Shown here: positions 18,823 through 28,482 of the stretch, piece after piece
Numbering within the stretch: the stretch's first letter is position 1
Layout of the letters: every line of letters begins with the position of its first letter
From: Legionella beliardensis
Lineage (GTDB): Bacteria; Pseudomonadota; Gammaproteobacteria; Legionellales; Legionellaceae
NCBI RefSeq assembly: GCF_900452395.1
Contig: NZ_UGNV01000002.1
Span: 27,694-91,693 of the forward strand
Direction of reading: 5' to 3'
Length of the DNA: 64,000 nt
The notes under the pieces: model-generated
What the model saw: the letters and a program-made list of their open reading frames with translations, nothing else
Databases searched by the model: none
Told to the model about the DNA's origin: nothing
Program-made: the position numbers and the translations under genes

Positions 18823-19933
18823 GTGATAAAAAGTAAATGTATAAATGTCGTATATTTTGATGAGTCAGGTAATACCGAGCAGGGATTCAGAGATAAGAAG
18901 CAGCCTTGTATTACATTTGCTTCACATAATTTTTCAGAAAATACTTGCAAAAAAATTCTGGAAAGAAACTTTTTTCGAAATCAATCTAAAGAAGTTAAAT
19001 ACTCAAACCTTGGAAAAAAAAGGACGTGTTAATAAATGCTATAAGGTACTGACTGAGTTAAGTGAAAGTGAGGACTCTAGTTTTAAAGTGTATTCAGTAT
19101 ATAAACCTCTTTTTTTATTCCACTCTTTTCTAACATTTTTTCATGATAGTGCCTATGAGAAAAAATTTCCTAATAAATCTTATATTACAGGCGACCCAGA
19201 TTGGCTCTTTTTTAGGATGCAGGATTTATGGTTTCATTTTGTTAGAATAGCAGGCCTAGGCTATATATTTAAATTAATTGAGCTGTACTCATTCTTTATG
19301 GAAAGGGGCTCGAAGGAAGGGTATGAATCTTTAATTGAACATATTAAAATTTTAAAAGACGACTGTGAGCAGGCAGCCTTAATTTATCGCTGGATTTTAA
19401 ATACGACTCTTGAAGACTGTGTAAAACTAATTAATGGCAACTCAATTCAAAATGAGCCTGCCCAACCTTCCTGGTTAGATACAACTTTACCCTGCGTATA
19501 TCAGCTACTAAATCATTGGACATATTTTTTTGATGGTAAAAATTTTGATGTAGTCCATGATGATTCCTGGGTATTAAAAAAAAGAGATTGGATTATTACT
19601 AGCTTAAAAGGTAATCCAGAGGAGAAACAAAGGATATTAAAGTCAAAAGTGCGAGATAAGTGCTTTTATATTTATCCTGATTACTTACCAATACATAATT
19701 TTGAATTTAAAAATTCAGAAAATTATGCTGCCTTGCAAATAGCAGATTTATTGGCTGGATTAATAAATGAATTTGCAGTTAATTTGTGCGCAGAAAAATC
19801 CTCTAATGAACATCTTGATTTAATTATTGATCTTATTGCCGAAGATAGTTTTATCTATATGTTTCCAACTATTAATTATGCTCGTATAGAAGATCGGCAA
19901 ATAATATGCAGTAAAAATGTACGATTTATGTAA
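18823..19933 (+). pseudogene. DUF3800 protein, frameshifted
   Basis: The N-terminal frame (from 18823) reads VVYFDESGNTEQGF, the DUF3800 signature Asp-Glu-Ser-Gly-Asn, and stops at 19032. The remaining 300 residues continue in another frame and include the family's C-terminal YAALQIADLLAGLINEF. The frames meet at the A8 run 19014-19021, where one base must change to join SNLEKKGRVNKCYKVL. DUF3800 proteins have an RNase H-like fold and often lie in phage-defence or mobile regions. The gene opens a defence-like cluster with the next two genes and is probably intact apart from this one indel. Confidence 0.7.
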
Positions 19934-20115
19934 TAGCAGATTAAAATATAGCTAAGGGGAATGTTTCTACTGAATATCCCAAAACCTCATGTTTCTGATA
20001 ATTATAAAATGTTTCTAATAGTTAATAAATCACCGTTTTTTAAACCTTTAGATTAAGCTGTATTGGAGTGTAATCATATGAGAAAATTACGAGATATTAT
20101 GAAATAAGGTTTAAG

Positions 20116-21117
20116 ATGGGTAAAATACAATCCGTACAAATTCATGAGCAAAATTTTGAAGACATTGTTAATTTAATTACCTCTTCAAAAAATAAGGCTT
20201 ATCAAGCGGTTAACACTGTATTAATTGATTTATATTGGCGTATTGGTGAGTACATTAGTCAAAAAATTTCAGTTGCTGAATGGGGTGAAGGAGTTGTAGA
20301 ACATCTGGCAAGCTATATATCCCGGACTCAACCCGGTATTAGAGGTTTCACAAGACCTAACCTTTTTAGAATGAAACAATTTTATGAAACCTATCATAAT
20401 GATCAAATTGTCTCACCACTGGTGAGACAATTACCTTGGACCCATAATTTAATAATTATCAATCAGAGTAAAACAAGGGAAGAACGAGAATTTTATCTTC
20501 ATAAATGCCTTCAAGAACAATGGAGTAAAAGAGAATTAGAGCGGCAATTTAAATCCGCACTTTATGAAAGATCCTTGTTAAATCCTGTTCAAATTTCAGG
20601 AGCTTTAGAGCAATCCCACCCAGAAGCAAAAAATTCGTTCAAAGATACCTATATGATTGAATTTTTAGGTCTTCAGGATGATCATGGAGAAATAGATCTT
20701 CATAGAGGCTTATTAACGAAACTCAAAAACTTTCTAATTGAACTAGGTAAGGATTTTTGCTTTGTGGGAACAGAGTATCCACTACAAGTAGGTGGAAGAG
20801 ATTTTTTAATTGATTTGTTATTTTTTCATCGAGGTTTAAATTGCTTAGTAGCTGTAGAATTAAAAGTAGGGCGGTTTGAACCTGAATACTTAGGAAAGCT
20901 ATCATTCTACCTAGAAGGATTGGATAAAACGGTGAAAAAATCACATGAGAATCCTTCTATAGGATTATTGTTATGTGCGAGTAAAGATAAGGAGGTTGTA
21001 GAATTTTCATTAAACAGAACTCTATCACCCGCCTTGATTGCAGAGTACCAAATTCAACTTCCTGATAAAAAATTGTTGCAAGAAAAATTACACGAACTGT
21101 TATCCGAGGATGAATAA
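20116..21117 (+). CDS. DUF1016 / YhcG-type PD-(D/E)xK nuclease
   Basis: A 333-aa protein. Its N-terminal helical DUF1016 domain (residues 10-170) contains TVLIDLYWRIGEYISQKI, WGEGVVEHLA and WTHNLIIINQSKTREEREFY. The C-terminal nuclease core (about 200-310) has RDFLIDLLFFHRGLNCLVAV followed by ELK, giving the D...ExK catalytic pattern. YhcG proteins are common in defence islands and plasmids and are presumed DNA nucleases. A perfect 23-bp palindrome lies within codons near residue 100 (20408-20430) and is echoed in the terminator. It groups with DUF3800 upstream and an Abi gene downstream. Confidence 0.85.
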   Translation: MGKIQSVQIHEQNFEDIVNLITSSKNKAYQAVNTVLIDLYWRIGEYISQKISVAEWGEGVVEHLASYISRTQPGIRGFTRPNLFRMKQFYETYHNDQIVSPLVRQLPWTHNLIIINQSKTREEREFYLHKCLQEQWSKRELERQFKSALYERSLLNPVQISGALEQSHPEAKNSFKDTYMIEFLGLQDDHGEIDLHRGLLTKLKNFLIELGKDFCFVGTEYPLQVGGRDFLIDLLFFHRGLNCLVAVELKVGRFEPEYLGKLSFYLEGLDKTVKKSHENPSIGLLLCASKDKEVVEFSLNRTLSPALIAEYQIQLPDKKLLQEKLHELLSEDE

Positions 21118-21150
21118 AATAGTCTCGCCACTGGTGAGACTATTTTATTT
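21117..21150 (+). terminator. Rho-independent terminator of the YhcG gene
   Basis: A 14-bp stem with one G-T pair and a single-base centre (AAATAGTCTCGCCA / TGGTGAGACTATTT, 21117-21145) begins at the stop codon and runs into T-rich sequence. Its core GTCTC-CCACTGG-GAGAC also occurs inside the gene at 20410-20428. Confidence 0.8.
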
Positions 21151-21304
21151 AATGAAGACTTATATAATTAGGTCTGGTTAATTTTATTATCAGACTTATT
21201 ATAGCGGGTGGGGCGCGGATTCAACCCACTAATGCAACTGCTTTTCGTCATAAAATATTTATTTGGCTTGCGCTATTAAATCCACCTTTAAGTTTACAAA
21301 TGAT

Positions 21305-22006
21305 TTATTCCTTATGATTATTTTCAATTACTCTAACGATTTTTTGTTGTAAACTATTTCTCCCATTACCATGGATATACTCAAAATCCTCAAAGAGCCT
21401 CAAATAGTTTGCTGCCTTATTAGATATTGCATTAATTAGAAAAATAATTTGTTCATATCGGTTAAGTAAGTCATGCCAGTACCAAATCGGTTCGTAATGG
21501 AAGATTCGATTACGAAGTCTTCGTACTTGTGTAAATTCTTTAGAAAGAAAATGTCGTGTTCGTTGTGACCGCTTTAAGAAAGGAAAAAGTCTCGTTTTAA
21601 ACAATTTTGGCCACAAAATCTGACTGTGCTCATAACGTACATCCAATAGTGCTGTCCAAAAACCAAAAGATAGCTCGGCAACAACTCTACCAGGCTCAAT
21701 GGGTTTCTTATTTTTACTGAGCGTCTTTTTTGCTTGCTTTACTTGTTCTTTCTCCCATTCACCTAGAAAATCTAATTCAAACCAATCTTCCCTATCAAAT
21801 AAAACCGTAATACTTTGATGAAGACTATTGCGTAAAGCTATTTCTAATATCTGAATAAAAGGATAAAGCCCCTGACAAAGCTCAATATTCCAGGAATAGT
21901 TAACTAAAGCCTCTGTCGTATTTAAAGATTTAGTCAAATACCCTTCAAATCGTTGCTTTGAAAAGATAATTAATAGCTCGTCTAATAATTCATTTTGCTC
22001 TTGCAC
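21305..22006 (-). CDS. Abi-like protein with HEPN motif
   Basis: A 233-aa protein of the Abi_2/AbiD-AbiF type. It is helical throughout, with LYPFIQILEIALRNSLHQSI early on and FGFWTALLDVRYEHSQILWP in the middle. The HEPN ribonuclease motif R-N-x3-H (RRLRNRIFHYEPIW) lies at about residues 166-179. Such proteins cause abortive infection by cutting RNA when a phage is sensed. It is convergent with the DUF1016 gene and separated by the terminator. The 22007-22266 flank contains no gene. Confidence 0.75.
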   Translation of the reverse strand: MQEQNELLDELLIIFSKQRFEGYLTKSLNTTEALVNYSWNIELCQGLYPFIQILEIALRNSLHQSITVLFDREDWFELDFLGEWEKEQVKQAKKTLSKNKKPIEPGRVVAELSFGFWTALLDVRYEHSQILWPKLFKTRLFPFLKRSQRTRHFLSKEFTQVRRLRNRIFHYEPIWYWHDLLNRYEQIIFLINAISNKAANYLRLFEDFEYIHGNGRNSLQQKIVRVIENNHKE

Positions 22007-22266
22007 GAAATTTACTCTATAATATTATTACTGTCCCTGGGCCATTCCTCTCCTTAGCGATAAGTGAAGAATCCAGGGTTTTCTTATTTCAATCCCTCGT
22101 TTTTCTTATTAAAACTCTTTAAAGCCTTTTTATAAAGAATTTGAGTTAATAGCGCTCCACATTTTATAAATTAATAATACCTTTTTCCAATTGTCTATTA
22201 GTAAATAAGTTGCTAATAATATATATATTTACTATTTCTACAGTTTTTCGGATGATTTCTCTACTT

Positions 22267-22304
22267 GGGGTCGCCTCAGAAAACGGAAAATAAAGCACGC
22301 TAAG
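22267..22304 (+). repeat. Left terminal inverted repeat of the transposon
   Basis: A 38-bp Tn21-type end beginning GGGGTCGCCTCAGAAAACGG and ending in GCACGCTAAG. It is identical to the complement of 32011-32048 except for C/T at the eighth base. Confidence 0.93.
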
Positions 22305-22331
22305 CGAAAGCTCGATCATGCAGTTGGCAGG

Positions 22332-22769
22332 TCACGCCACAGGCGCATTTGAGGCGGAAACGGCCTGGCTACAACAATCTGCCAGCCCTTGTAAGATGCC
22401 GCATGCTTCTACCTGTCGAGCGCCTGAGCACCTCTCGCGCAAAACGGCCAAGTGTTTCTTCAACTGTAACAACGCTTCCACGCGGGCCTCTACTTGTTGG
22501 ATATGGCCATCCAGTAGCGCATTGACCTCGCCGCAATCCTGATTCGGGTTATCTCGCAGGTCCAGCAATGCCTGGATTGCTCCCAGCGTCATGTCGAGCG
22601 AACGGCAATGGCGGATGAACTGCAAGCGCTCGACGTGAGCGTCACCGTATAGCCGGAAGTTGCCGCCGCTGCGCGCTGGCTTTGGCAATAGCCCCTCCTT
22701 CTCGTAATAGCGGATGGTGACGATCTCGCACCTTGTCCGCTTGGCAAGTTCACCAATCCTGATTTCCAT
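22332..22769 (-). CDS. pbrR: PbrR/CadR-type MerR regulator for Pb/Cd
   Basis: A 145-aa MerR-family activator. The N-terminal winged HTH (IGELAKRTRCEIVTIRYYEK) is followed by a long dimerisation helix and a C-terminal metal loop. Cysteines fall at 14, 79 and 132/133, close to the Cys14, Cys79 and Cys134 of PbrR that coordinate Pb(II). It is divergent from pbrA and would twist the shared promoter to activate it when lead is bound. CadR is an alternative name, but the pbrBC and pbrT neighbours favour PbrR. Confidence 0.9.
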   Translation of the reverse strand: MEIRIGELAKRTRCEIVTIRYYEKEGLLPKPARSGGNFRLYGDAHVERLQFIRHCRSLDMTLGAIQALLDLRDNPNQDCGEVNALLDGHIQQVEARVEALLQLKKHLAVLRERCSGARQVEACGILQGLADCCSQAVSASNAPVA

Positions 22770-22789
22770 ATTTCATCCTCATTTAAAAC

Positions 22790-22820
22790 TTGACTCTATA
22801 GTAGCTATAGGGTCTTTAAT
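22790..22820 (+). promoter_or_regulatory. MerR-type promoter and operator of pbrA
   Basis: A -35 TTGACT (22790-22795) and -10 TTTAAT (22815-22820) are separated by 19 bp, the overlong spacer that MerR-family activators correct. The spacer holds a dyad ACTCTATAG-TAG-CTATAGGGT (22793-22813), the expected PbrR site. Confidence 0.85.
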
Positions 22821-22853
22821 GAGCAATACAGAAATCTGCGTAAAGGAATTGTC

Positions 22854-25259
22854 ATGAGCGAATGCGGTTCAAAGGGGTGCGGCTGCTCGACCGTGCCGAT
22901 CAGCCAGCCCCCTGCGCAAGCCCAGCTAACGGCTGAATCGGCCCAAGCGGTCTACCGCATCGAGAACATGGATTGCCCCACGGAAGAGGCGCTGATCCGA
23001 AGCAAGCTAGCCGCGCTGCCGGGCGTGGTCGGGCTTGACTTCAACCTGATGCAGCGCACCTTGGCCGTGCGGCATGAACTGCCATCGTTGACTCCGGTTG
23101 AGCAAGCCTTGAAGGCCATCGGCATGCAGGCCGTGCGCATGGATAAAGCTTCTGACGAGCAGACGACCAAGCTGGTCATCGCCAAGATGGATTGTCCAAC
23201 CGAAGAAGCGCTGATCCGCAACAAGCTTGCCACGGTAGCCGGGGTGACCAATCTCGATTTCAACCTGATGCAGCGCACCCTGTCCGTGCGCCATGCTGCC
23301 CACACCCTGCCGGAAGTATTGGCCGCGCTGAAATCTCTGAACTTCGAGGCGCAAGTGCTCAATGCGGAGGAAGCCAACGCCTCGCCGGCGATATCGACAG
23401 TCGCATCTACCAACTGGGGGCCGCTTGGCATCTCCTTGGCGGCTGCATTGGCTGCGGAAGCCGTCTACTGGTTCCACAACGGCAACCATTGGTCAGTCGT
23501 TGTTCTGGCGCTCGTCGCGATCTTCGCGGGCGGCCTTTCCACCTACAAGAAGGGCTGGATTGCGCTCAAGAACCGCAACCTCAACATGAACGCCCTGATG
23601 TCAATAGCCGTCACGGGCGCCATGTTGATCGGTCACTGGCCGGAAGCAGCGATGGTGATGGTGCTGTTTGCACTCGCTGAAGTGATCGAGGCAAAGTCGC
23701 TGGACCGTGCTCGCAACGCCATTCGTGGCCTGCTCGACCTTGCCCCGGAACAAGCCACGGTGCAGCAGCCGGATGGTTCGTGGCGCGAAGAGGATGCCAA
23801 GCAGGTCGCCATCGGCAGCCGGGTTCGGGTCAAGCCGGGTGAGCGTATCGCCCTCGATGGCGAAGTGCTGGAAGGACGCTCTACGGTCAACCAAGCGCCG
23901 ATCACTGGTGAAAGCCTGCCAGTTGAAAAAGCGCCTGGTGATCTGGTGTTCGCCGCCACCATCAACGAATCCGGCTCGTTTGAGTATCGCGTTACGGCCA
24001 CGGCCAGCAACTCCACATTGGCCCGCATTATCCACGCGGTGGAAGCTGCCCAAGGTAGCCGCGCACCTACTCAACGCTTTGTCGATCAGTTTGCACGCTG
24101 GTACACGCCAACCGTATTCGGTGTGGCGGTTGCGGTCGCACTGATTCCCCCGCTATTCATGGGCGCAGCGTGGCTGGACTGGATTTACCGCTCGCTGGTT
24201 TTGCTGGTCGTCGCCTGCCCGTGCGCGCTGGTAATCTCCACACCGGTCAGCATCGTTAGCGGCTTGGCGGCGGCGGCGCGGCACGGCATTCTTATCAAGG
24301 GTGGCGTCTATCTGGAAGAAGGCCGCAAGCTGCGCTGGCTGGCACTGGACAAGACCGGCACGATCACGCACGGCAAACCTGCGCAAACCGATTTCGTCGC
24401 GTGGGGCGATGCGCTACCAGCCAGCAGCCGAAGCATTGCCGCCAGTCTCGCGGCTCGCTCTGACCATCCCGTGTCCAAAGCCATAGCGCAGGCAGCGCAT
24501 GCCGAAGGGGTTGCGCTACACGATGTTGCCGAGTTCGTTGCACTGCCCGGTCGTGGCGTGCGAGGCAGCATTGACGGTGTGACCTATCACCTTGGCAACC
24601 ATCGGATGCTCGAAGAGCTGGGGCATTGTCCACCTGAATTGGAGCAGCGCATCGCTGCGATGGAGCGCGAAGGCAAAACTGTAGTGATCCTGGTGAGCAC
24701 AAAGCGTGCGCAAGCCCTGATCGCGGTGGCAGACACCATCAAGGACAGCAGCAGGAGCGCTATCGGCGAGCTGCATGCGCTCGGCATCAACACCATGATG
24801 CTGACTGGCGACAACCCGCACACCGCGCAGGCAATTGCCACACAAGCCGGGATTGATCGGGCGCAGGGCAATTTGCTGCCAGAGGACAAACTGCGCGAGG
24901 TCGAACAACTGGCGCAGACTGGCAAGGTCGGGATGGTCGGCGACGGTATCAACGATGCCCCGGCGTTGGCACGTGCTGACATCGGATTTGCAATGGGGGC
25001 CGCTGGCACCGACACGGCCATTGAGACGGCGGACGTCGCCCTGATGGACGATGACTTGCGCAAGATTCCGACTTTTGTGCGCCTGTCACGTGCGACGGCT
25101 CAGGTACTGATGCAAAACATCGTGCTGGCACTGGGCATTAAAGCGGTGTTTCTGGTACTCACCTTCACTGGTCACGCGACCATGTGGATGGCCGTGTTTG
25201 CCGACATGGGAGCCAGCTTGCTTGTCGTGGGCAATGGCTTGAGGCTGTTGCGCCGATGA
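22854..25259 (+). CDS. pbrA: P1B-type Pb/Cd/Zn-exporting ATPase
   Basis: An 801-aa inner-membrane ATPase exporting Pb(II), Cd(II) or Zn(II). The Cys-rich start (CGSKGCGCS) is followed by two HMA-like repeats (about residues 35-100 and 105-165), each with MDCPTEEALIR in place of GMxCxxC, so each has only one of the usual two cysteines. Core motifs follow: the actuator TGES, CPC (VVACPCALVIST, about residue 455), DKTGTITHG, SDHPVSKA, and GDGINDAPALARADIGFAMG. It overlaps pbrBC by 4 nt (ATGA). Confidence 0.92.
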   Translation: MSECGSKGCGCSTVPISQPPAQAQLTAESAQAVYRIENMDCPTEEALIRSKLAALPGVVGLDFNLMQRTLAVRHELPSLTPVEQALKAIGMQAVRMDKASDEQTTKLVIAKMDCPTEEALIRNKLATVAGVTNLDFNLMQRTLSVRHAAHTLPEVLAALKSLNFEAQVLNAEEANASPAISTVASTNWGPLGISLAAALAAEAVYWFHNGNHWSVVVLALVAIFAGGLSTYKKGWIALKNRNLNMNALMSIAVTGAMLIGHWPEAAMVMVLFALAEVIEAKSLDRARNAIRGLLDLAPEQATVQQPDGSWREEDAKQVAIGSRVRVKPGERIALDGEVLEGRSTVNQAPITGESLPVEKAPGDLVFAATINESGSFEYRVTATASNSTLARIIHAVEAAQGSRAPTQRFVDQFARWYTPTVFGVAVAVALIPPLFMGAAWLDWIYRSLVLLVVACPCALVISTPVSIVSGLAAAARHGILIKGGVYLEEGRKLRWLALDKTGTITHGKPAQTDFVAWGDALPASSRSIAASLAARSDHPVSKAIAQAAHAEGVALHDVAEFVALPGRGVRGSIDGVTYHLGNHRMLEELGHCPPELEQRIAAMEREGKTVVILVSTKRAQALIAVADTIKDSSRSAIGELHALGINTMMLTGDNPHTAQAIATQAGIDRAQGNLLPEDKLREVEQLAQTGKVGMVGDGINDAPALARADIGFAMGAAGTDTAIETADVALMDDDLRKIPTFVRLSRATAQVLMQNIVLALGIKAVFLVLTFTGHATMWMAVFADMGASLLVVGNGLRLLRR

Positions 25260-26347
25260 ACTGGAAATTCATTCTCTATGACTGGTATGGTCTGAACGTC
25301 GCGTTGTTCCAGGTCATCAATGCGGGAACGCCTGCCGCGCTGGGACCGCTGGTGTGGTTCTTCAGCCTCGTAGGCAATTACTGGACAGCGCCCTTGACGC
25401 TGCTGGGTCTGTGGTGGTGGTCGAAGTCAGCAACCAATTTAGCCCGCGCTGATGCAGTTTGGCATCGGCTCATTGTTTTTGGCACCGCCTTCCTGCTGGC
25501 CTTGCTGGCCGCCACTGTCTTGAAGCTGTGGCTCGACTTCCCGCGTCCGCCCGCCGTCTTCGGCGAGTTAGTGCGCATCATCAGTGAGCATGAGCGGCAC
25601 TACAGCCTGCCCAGTGGGCATGCTACCTATTCGGCGTTAGTTATCGGCGCGCTTTGGCCTTTGATGGGTCGCCGTGGCCGCGTCGGTTTGGTGCTTTATG
25701 CCGTCTTGGTCGGATGGTCGCGCATTGCTGCTGGAATGCACTTCCCGGCTGATGTGCTGGCGGGCTGGTGTCTAGGATTGGGCAGCACCGTTCTTGCCGG
25801 ACGGCTGATACCGCTTGTCGCTCCCACGTGGCAGACGGCTCGCCACACGTCGGCCTCGGTCTGGTATGTGGTGGCCGTGTGCGCCTTCATGGCCGACCAG
25901 TTCGCCAAGCTCGCCGTCGTCCGCACGTATGCCTATGGCGAACAGGTCGAAGTCACGCCATTCTTCAATTTCGTTCATGTACTGAATCCGGGGGCCGCAT
26001 TCAGCTTTCTGGCAGGCGCGGGCGGTTGGCAACGCTACTTCTTCATCGTCCTTGGCTTGGCAGTCTCGGCTTGGCTGGTACGCATGCTGAAACAGCGGTT
26101 GCCAAGCCTTGAAGCACTGGGATACAGCCTGATTCTCGGCGGGGCGCTTGGAAACGTCGCGGATCGCCTATTGCGCGGGCAGGTCGTGGACTTTCTCGAC
26201 TTCCATTGGCGGCACTCGCACTGGCCTGCCTTCAATCTCGCTGATGTTGCCATCACCTCAGGGGCGGTCTTGCTCATCATAAACGGGCTGATCCAAGGCA
26301 GGGCGGTGGACGCAAAGCCAATTGAGAATTATAATCATTTACAATAA
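25256..26347 (+). CDS. pbrBC: PbrBC: undecaprenyl-PP phosphatase fused to signal peptidase II
   Basis: A 363-aa membrane fusion starting at ATG 25256 inside the pbrA stop. Residues about 1-185 are a PAP2 phosphatase (KLWLDFPRPP, SLPSGHATYS, SRIAAGMHFPADVLAG), thought to release phosphate that precipitates exported lead in the periplasm. Residues about 195-355 are an LspA-like lipoprotein signal peptidase (DQFAKLAVV, VLNPGAAFSFLAG, GGALGNVADRLLRGQVVDFL) with both catalytic aspartates. In Cupriavidus these are the linked pbrB and pbrC genes; here they are one ORF. Confidence 0.9.
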   Translation: MNWKFILYDWYGLNVALFQVINAGTPAALGPLVWFFSLVGNYWTAPLTLLGLWWWSKSATNLARADAVWHRLIVFGTAFLLALLAATVLKLWLDFPRPPAVFGELVRIISEHERHYSLPSGHATYSALVIGALWPLMGRRGRVGLVLYAVLVGWSRIAAGMHFPADVLAGWCLGLGSTVLAGRLIPLVAPTWQTARHTSASVWYVVAVCAFMADQFAKLAVVRTYAYGEQVEVTPFFNFVHVLNPGAAFSFLAGAGGWQRYFFIVLGLAVSAWLVRMLKQRLPSLEALGYSLILGGALGNVADRLLRGQVVDFLDFHWRHSHWPAFNLADVAITSGAVLLIINGLIQGRAVDAKPIENYNHLQ

Positions 26348-26366
26348 ATTATTCTGACACTCTCCT

Positions 26367-28313
26367 ATGCCTTGCCGAGCACCTTATCGCTGGTTGATGG
26401 CGCTGTTGCTCGCGACTTATGCGCTTATCAGCGGGCCAGCACTCGCAGCCGACAGCACCGAAACCAAAGCCAAGCAAATTTGGCAGCTTCTGGACTATGT
26501 GGCTGTCGATTACGGCGGTGCCGTAGCCAATGGCACGGTGCTGAAGGCGTCGGAATATGCAGAGATGCAGGAGTTCGTCGCCACCGCCGAGCGTCAATTG
26601 GGCGAGCTACCGAGTAAGACCGACAAGGCGCGCTTGCTGCAACAAGCTACGGAGCTTCGCCGCGCAGTAGCGAATAAAGCTGATCCAGCCATCGTGGCGC
26701 AACTGGCGCATGCGCTATCCAGCGCCGTGCAAAAAGCGTATCCATTCCCGGTGGCCCCAGCCGCCGTACCGGACTTGGCGCGGGGTGCGCAGTTGTTTCA
26801 GGCGCAATGCGCGGCCTGTCATGGCATGCAAGGGCACGGTGATGGCCCCTTGGCTACCTCCCTGAACCCCAAACCAACCGCGCTGGCCGAGCACTTGCGG
26901 GCGCGGGAGCGCAGCTTGTTCGCACTACATCAGATCATCAGCAACGGCGTCCCAGGGACTGCCATGCAAGGCTTTGGCTCATTATCGGACGAGGATCGCT
27001 GGGCGCTGGCATTCTTTGTCGGTACGTTGCCCTATGTACAGAGCGACAAGACCGCAGGGGCAAAGCTTTGGCAAACGAATGGGCAAGCCCGTCAAACGGT
27101 TGCCAATCTGGAAGCATTGACGCAAACCTCCGAGCATGTCTTGGCGGACAAGCTGGATGAACCCTCAGCTAAAGCGCTGACCGCATATCTTCGCGCTAAC
27201 CCGAGTGCGTTGGACGCAAACAAGCCGAAAGGCACGGCAATAGCCAAGGCCAAGCTTGGCGAGAGCGTGGTTGCATTGCAAAACGGGGATCGTGCGACCG
27301 CAGCCAAGTTGGCCTTGTCCGCTTACCTTGATGGTTTCGAGCCCGTTGAACCGGCGCTCGCCACCCGCAACCGCCCGTTGTTCGAGCAGATCGAAGCTGC
27401 AATGGTGTCCTACCGAGCATTGGTGGCAAACGGTACTCCGGCCGAAGTGCAGGCCGCGCACCAACAGTTACACGGCTTGCTCGATGAAGCAGACAAAGTT
27501 CTTGCCCCTTCGGAGAACGATACCGTCGCGGCCTTTATCGGGGCATTGACTATTTTGCTGCGGGAAGGCTTAGAAGCGTTGTTAGTGGTCGTCGCCATGC
27601 TGGCATTTCTCAAGAAGGCCGAACGCCGGGATGTCGGGGTCTATGTGCATGCAGGATGGATGGCCGCACTGGCGGCAGGTGGCATCACTTGGGGCGTGGC
27701 GACCTATTTGGTCGGCGTCAGCGGTGCGAGCCGGGAATTGACGGAAGGCTTTTCTTCACTGTTTGCGGCTGTGGTCCTGCTCGGCGTCGGAATGTGGATG
27801 CACCAAAAGAGCGTCGCCGGTCGCTGGCAGATTTACCTCAAGGAAAAGCTATCCTCGGCGCTCAACAAGCGCACGGCGTGGTTCTTGTTCTCGCTGGCAT
27901 TCGTCGCGGTGTACCGCGAGGTGTTTGAGACGGTACTGTTCTACGCCGCTCTTTGGACAGAGGGTAATGGATGGCCTCTGCTCGCTGGCCTGGGTACGGG
28001 CATGGCGCTTTTGGCGCTACTTGCAGTGGTACTGCTACGCACCAGCGCGCGATTGCCGATCGGGCAGTTTTTTGCGGCCAGTTCTATGCTGGTAGCAGTG
28101 CTCGCGGTGATCCTGGCTGGCAAGGGCATTGCGGGTCTGCAAGAGGCCGGACTCCTGCATACCAGTCCGATTGCAATCCCTCGGATCGATTTGCTTGGCA
28201 TCTATCCGTCGTGGCAAACGGTCCTAGCGCAGTTTGTCGTTCTGCTCACCACTGTGGTGGCTTTCACTATCAATCTGCGTTCGACGCGGCAGAGGGCAAC
28301 GCGGCGAAGCTGA
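26367..28313 (+). CDS. pbrT: PbrT: FTR1-family permease with cytochrome c domain
   Basis: A 648-aa protein with a signal peptide (LLLATYALISGPALAAD), a periplasmic cytochrome c domain with heme motif CAACH (about 148-152), a helical linker, and a C-terminal seven-helix FTR1 permease with REGLE (about residue 396) and REVFE. The RExxE motifs bind the metal being transported. In pbr operons PbrT is proposed to take up Pb(II). It lies 19 bp after pbrBC. Here it is downstream of pbrABC, whereas in the Cupriavidus operon it is divergent, a common variant in Tn3-borne pbr modules. Confidence 0.88.
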   Translation: MPCRAPYRWLMALLLATYALISGPALAADSTETKAKQIWQLLDYVAVDYGGAVANGTVLKASEYAEMQEFVATAERQLGELPSKTDKARLLQQATELRRAVANKADPAIVAQLAHALSSAVQKAYPFPVAPAAVPDLARGAQLFQAQCAACHGMQGHGDGPLATSLNPKPTALAEHLRARERSLFALHQIISNGVPGTAMQGFGSLSDEDRWALAFFVGTLPYVQSDKTAGAKLWQTNGQARQTVANLEALTQTSEHVLADKLDEPSAKALTAYLRANPSALDANKPKGTAIAKAKLGESVVALQNGDRATAAKLALSAYLDGFEPVEPALATRNRPLFEQIEAAMVSYRALVANGTPAEVQAAHQQLHGLLDEADKVLAPSENDTVAAFIGALTILLREGLEALLVVVAMLAFLKKAERRDVGVYVHAGWMAALAAGGITWGVATYLVGVSGASRELTEGFSSLFAAVVLLGVGMWMHQKSVAGRWQIYLKEKLSSALNKRTAWFLFSLAFVAVYREVFETVLFYAALWTEGNGWPLLAGLGTGMALLALLAVVLLRTSARLPIGQFFAASSMLVAVLAVILAGKGIAGLQEAGLLHTSPIAIPRIDLLGIYPSWQTVLAQFVVLLTTVVAFTINLRSTRQRATRRS

Positions 28314-28482
28314 TTCAAGGCGCTTGCCTATCTCGCAAACAGTGTCAGTTTGAGCTATGCCCTAACCTGATGTCAGATGTTGAGCACAAACAACGTCAGA
28401 GTAGAGTGTGAATTTATATTTATTGACACATTCAGCCAAGGGTAATAGATTTCATCCTGACATTTTTACCTTTGGAGGCATC
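28314..28482 (+). promoter_or_regulatory. Presumed res site and tnpR promoter
   Basis: This is the 170-bp space between pbrT and tnpR, the usual place for the resolution site in Tn21-type elements. It contains GATGTCAGATGTTGAGCACA and related short inverted segments (TGTCAG, CGTCAGAGT). The individual resolvase subsites were not delimited. Confidence 0.55.

Noticed and set aside
21204..21232. Possible tRNA 3'-end fragment (complement carries GTGGGTTGAATCC then GCGCCCC) as an att site
   Set aside because: The T-loop is imperfect (TTGAATCC, not TTCGAATCC), no full tRNA is present, and no matching copy was seen elsewhere in the window.
22332..22769. Mercury-type MerR and a mer operon in the Tn21-like element
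   Set aside because: The regulator's Cys14/Cys79/Cys132-133 pattern and the pbrA, pbrBC and pbrT genes indicate lead; no merT, merP or merA is present.
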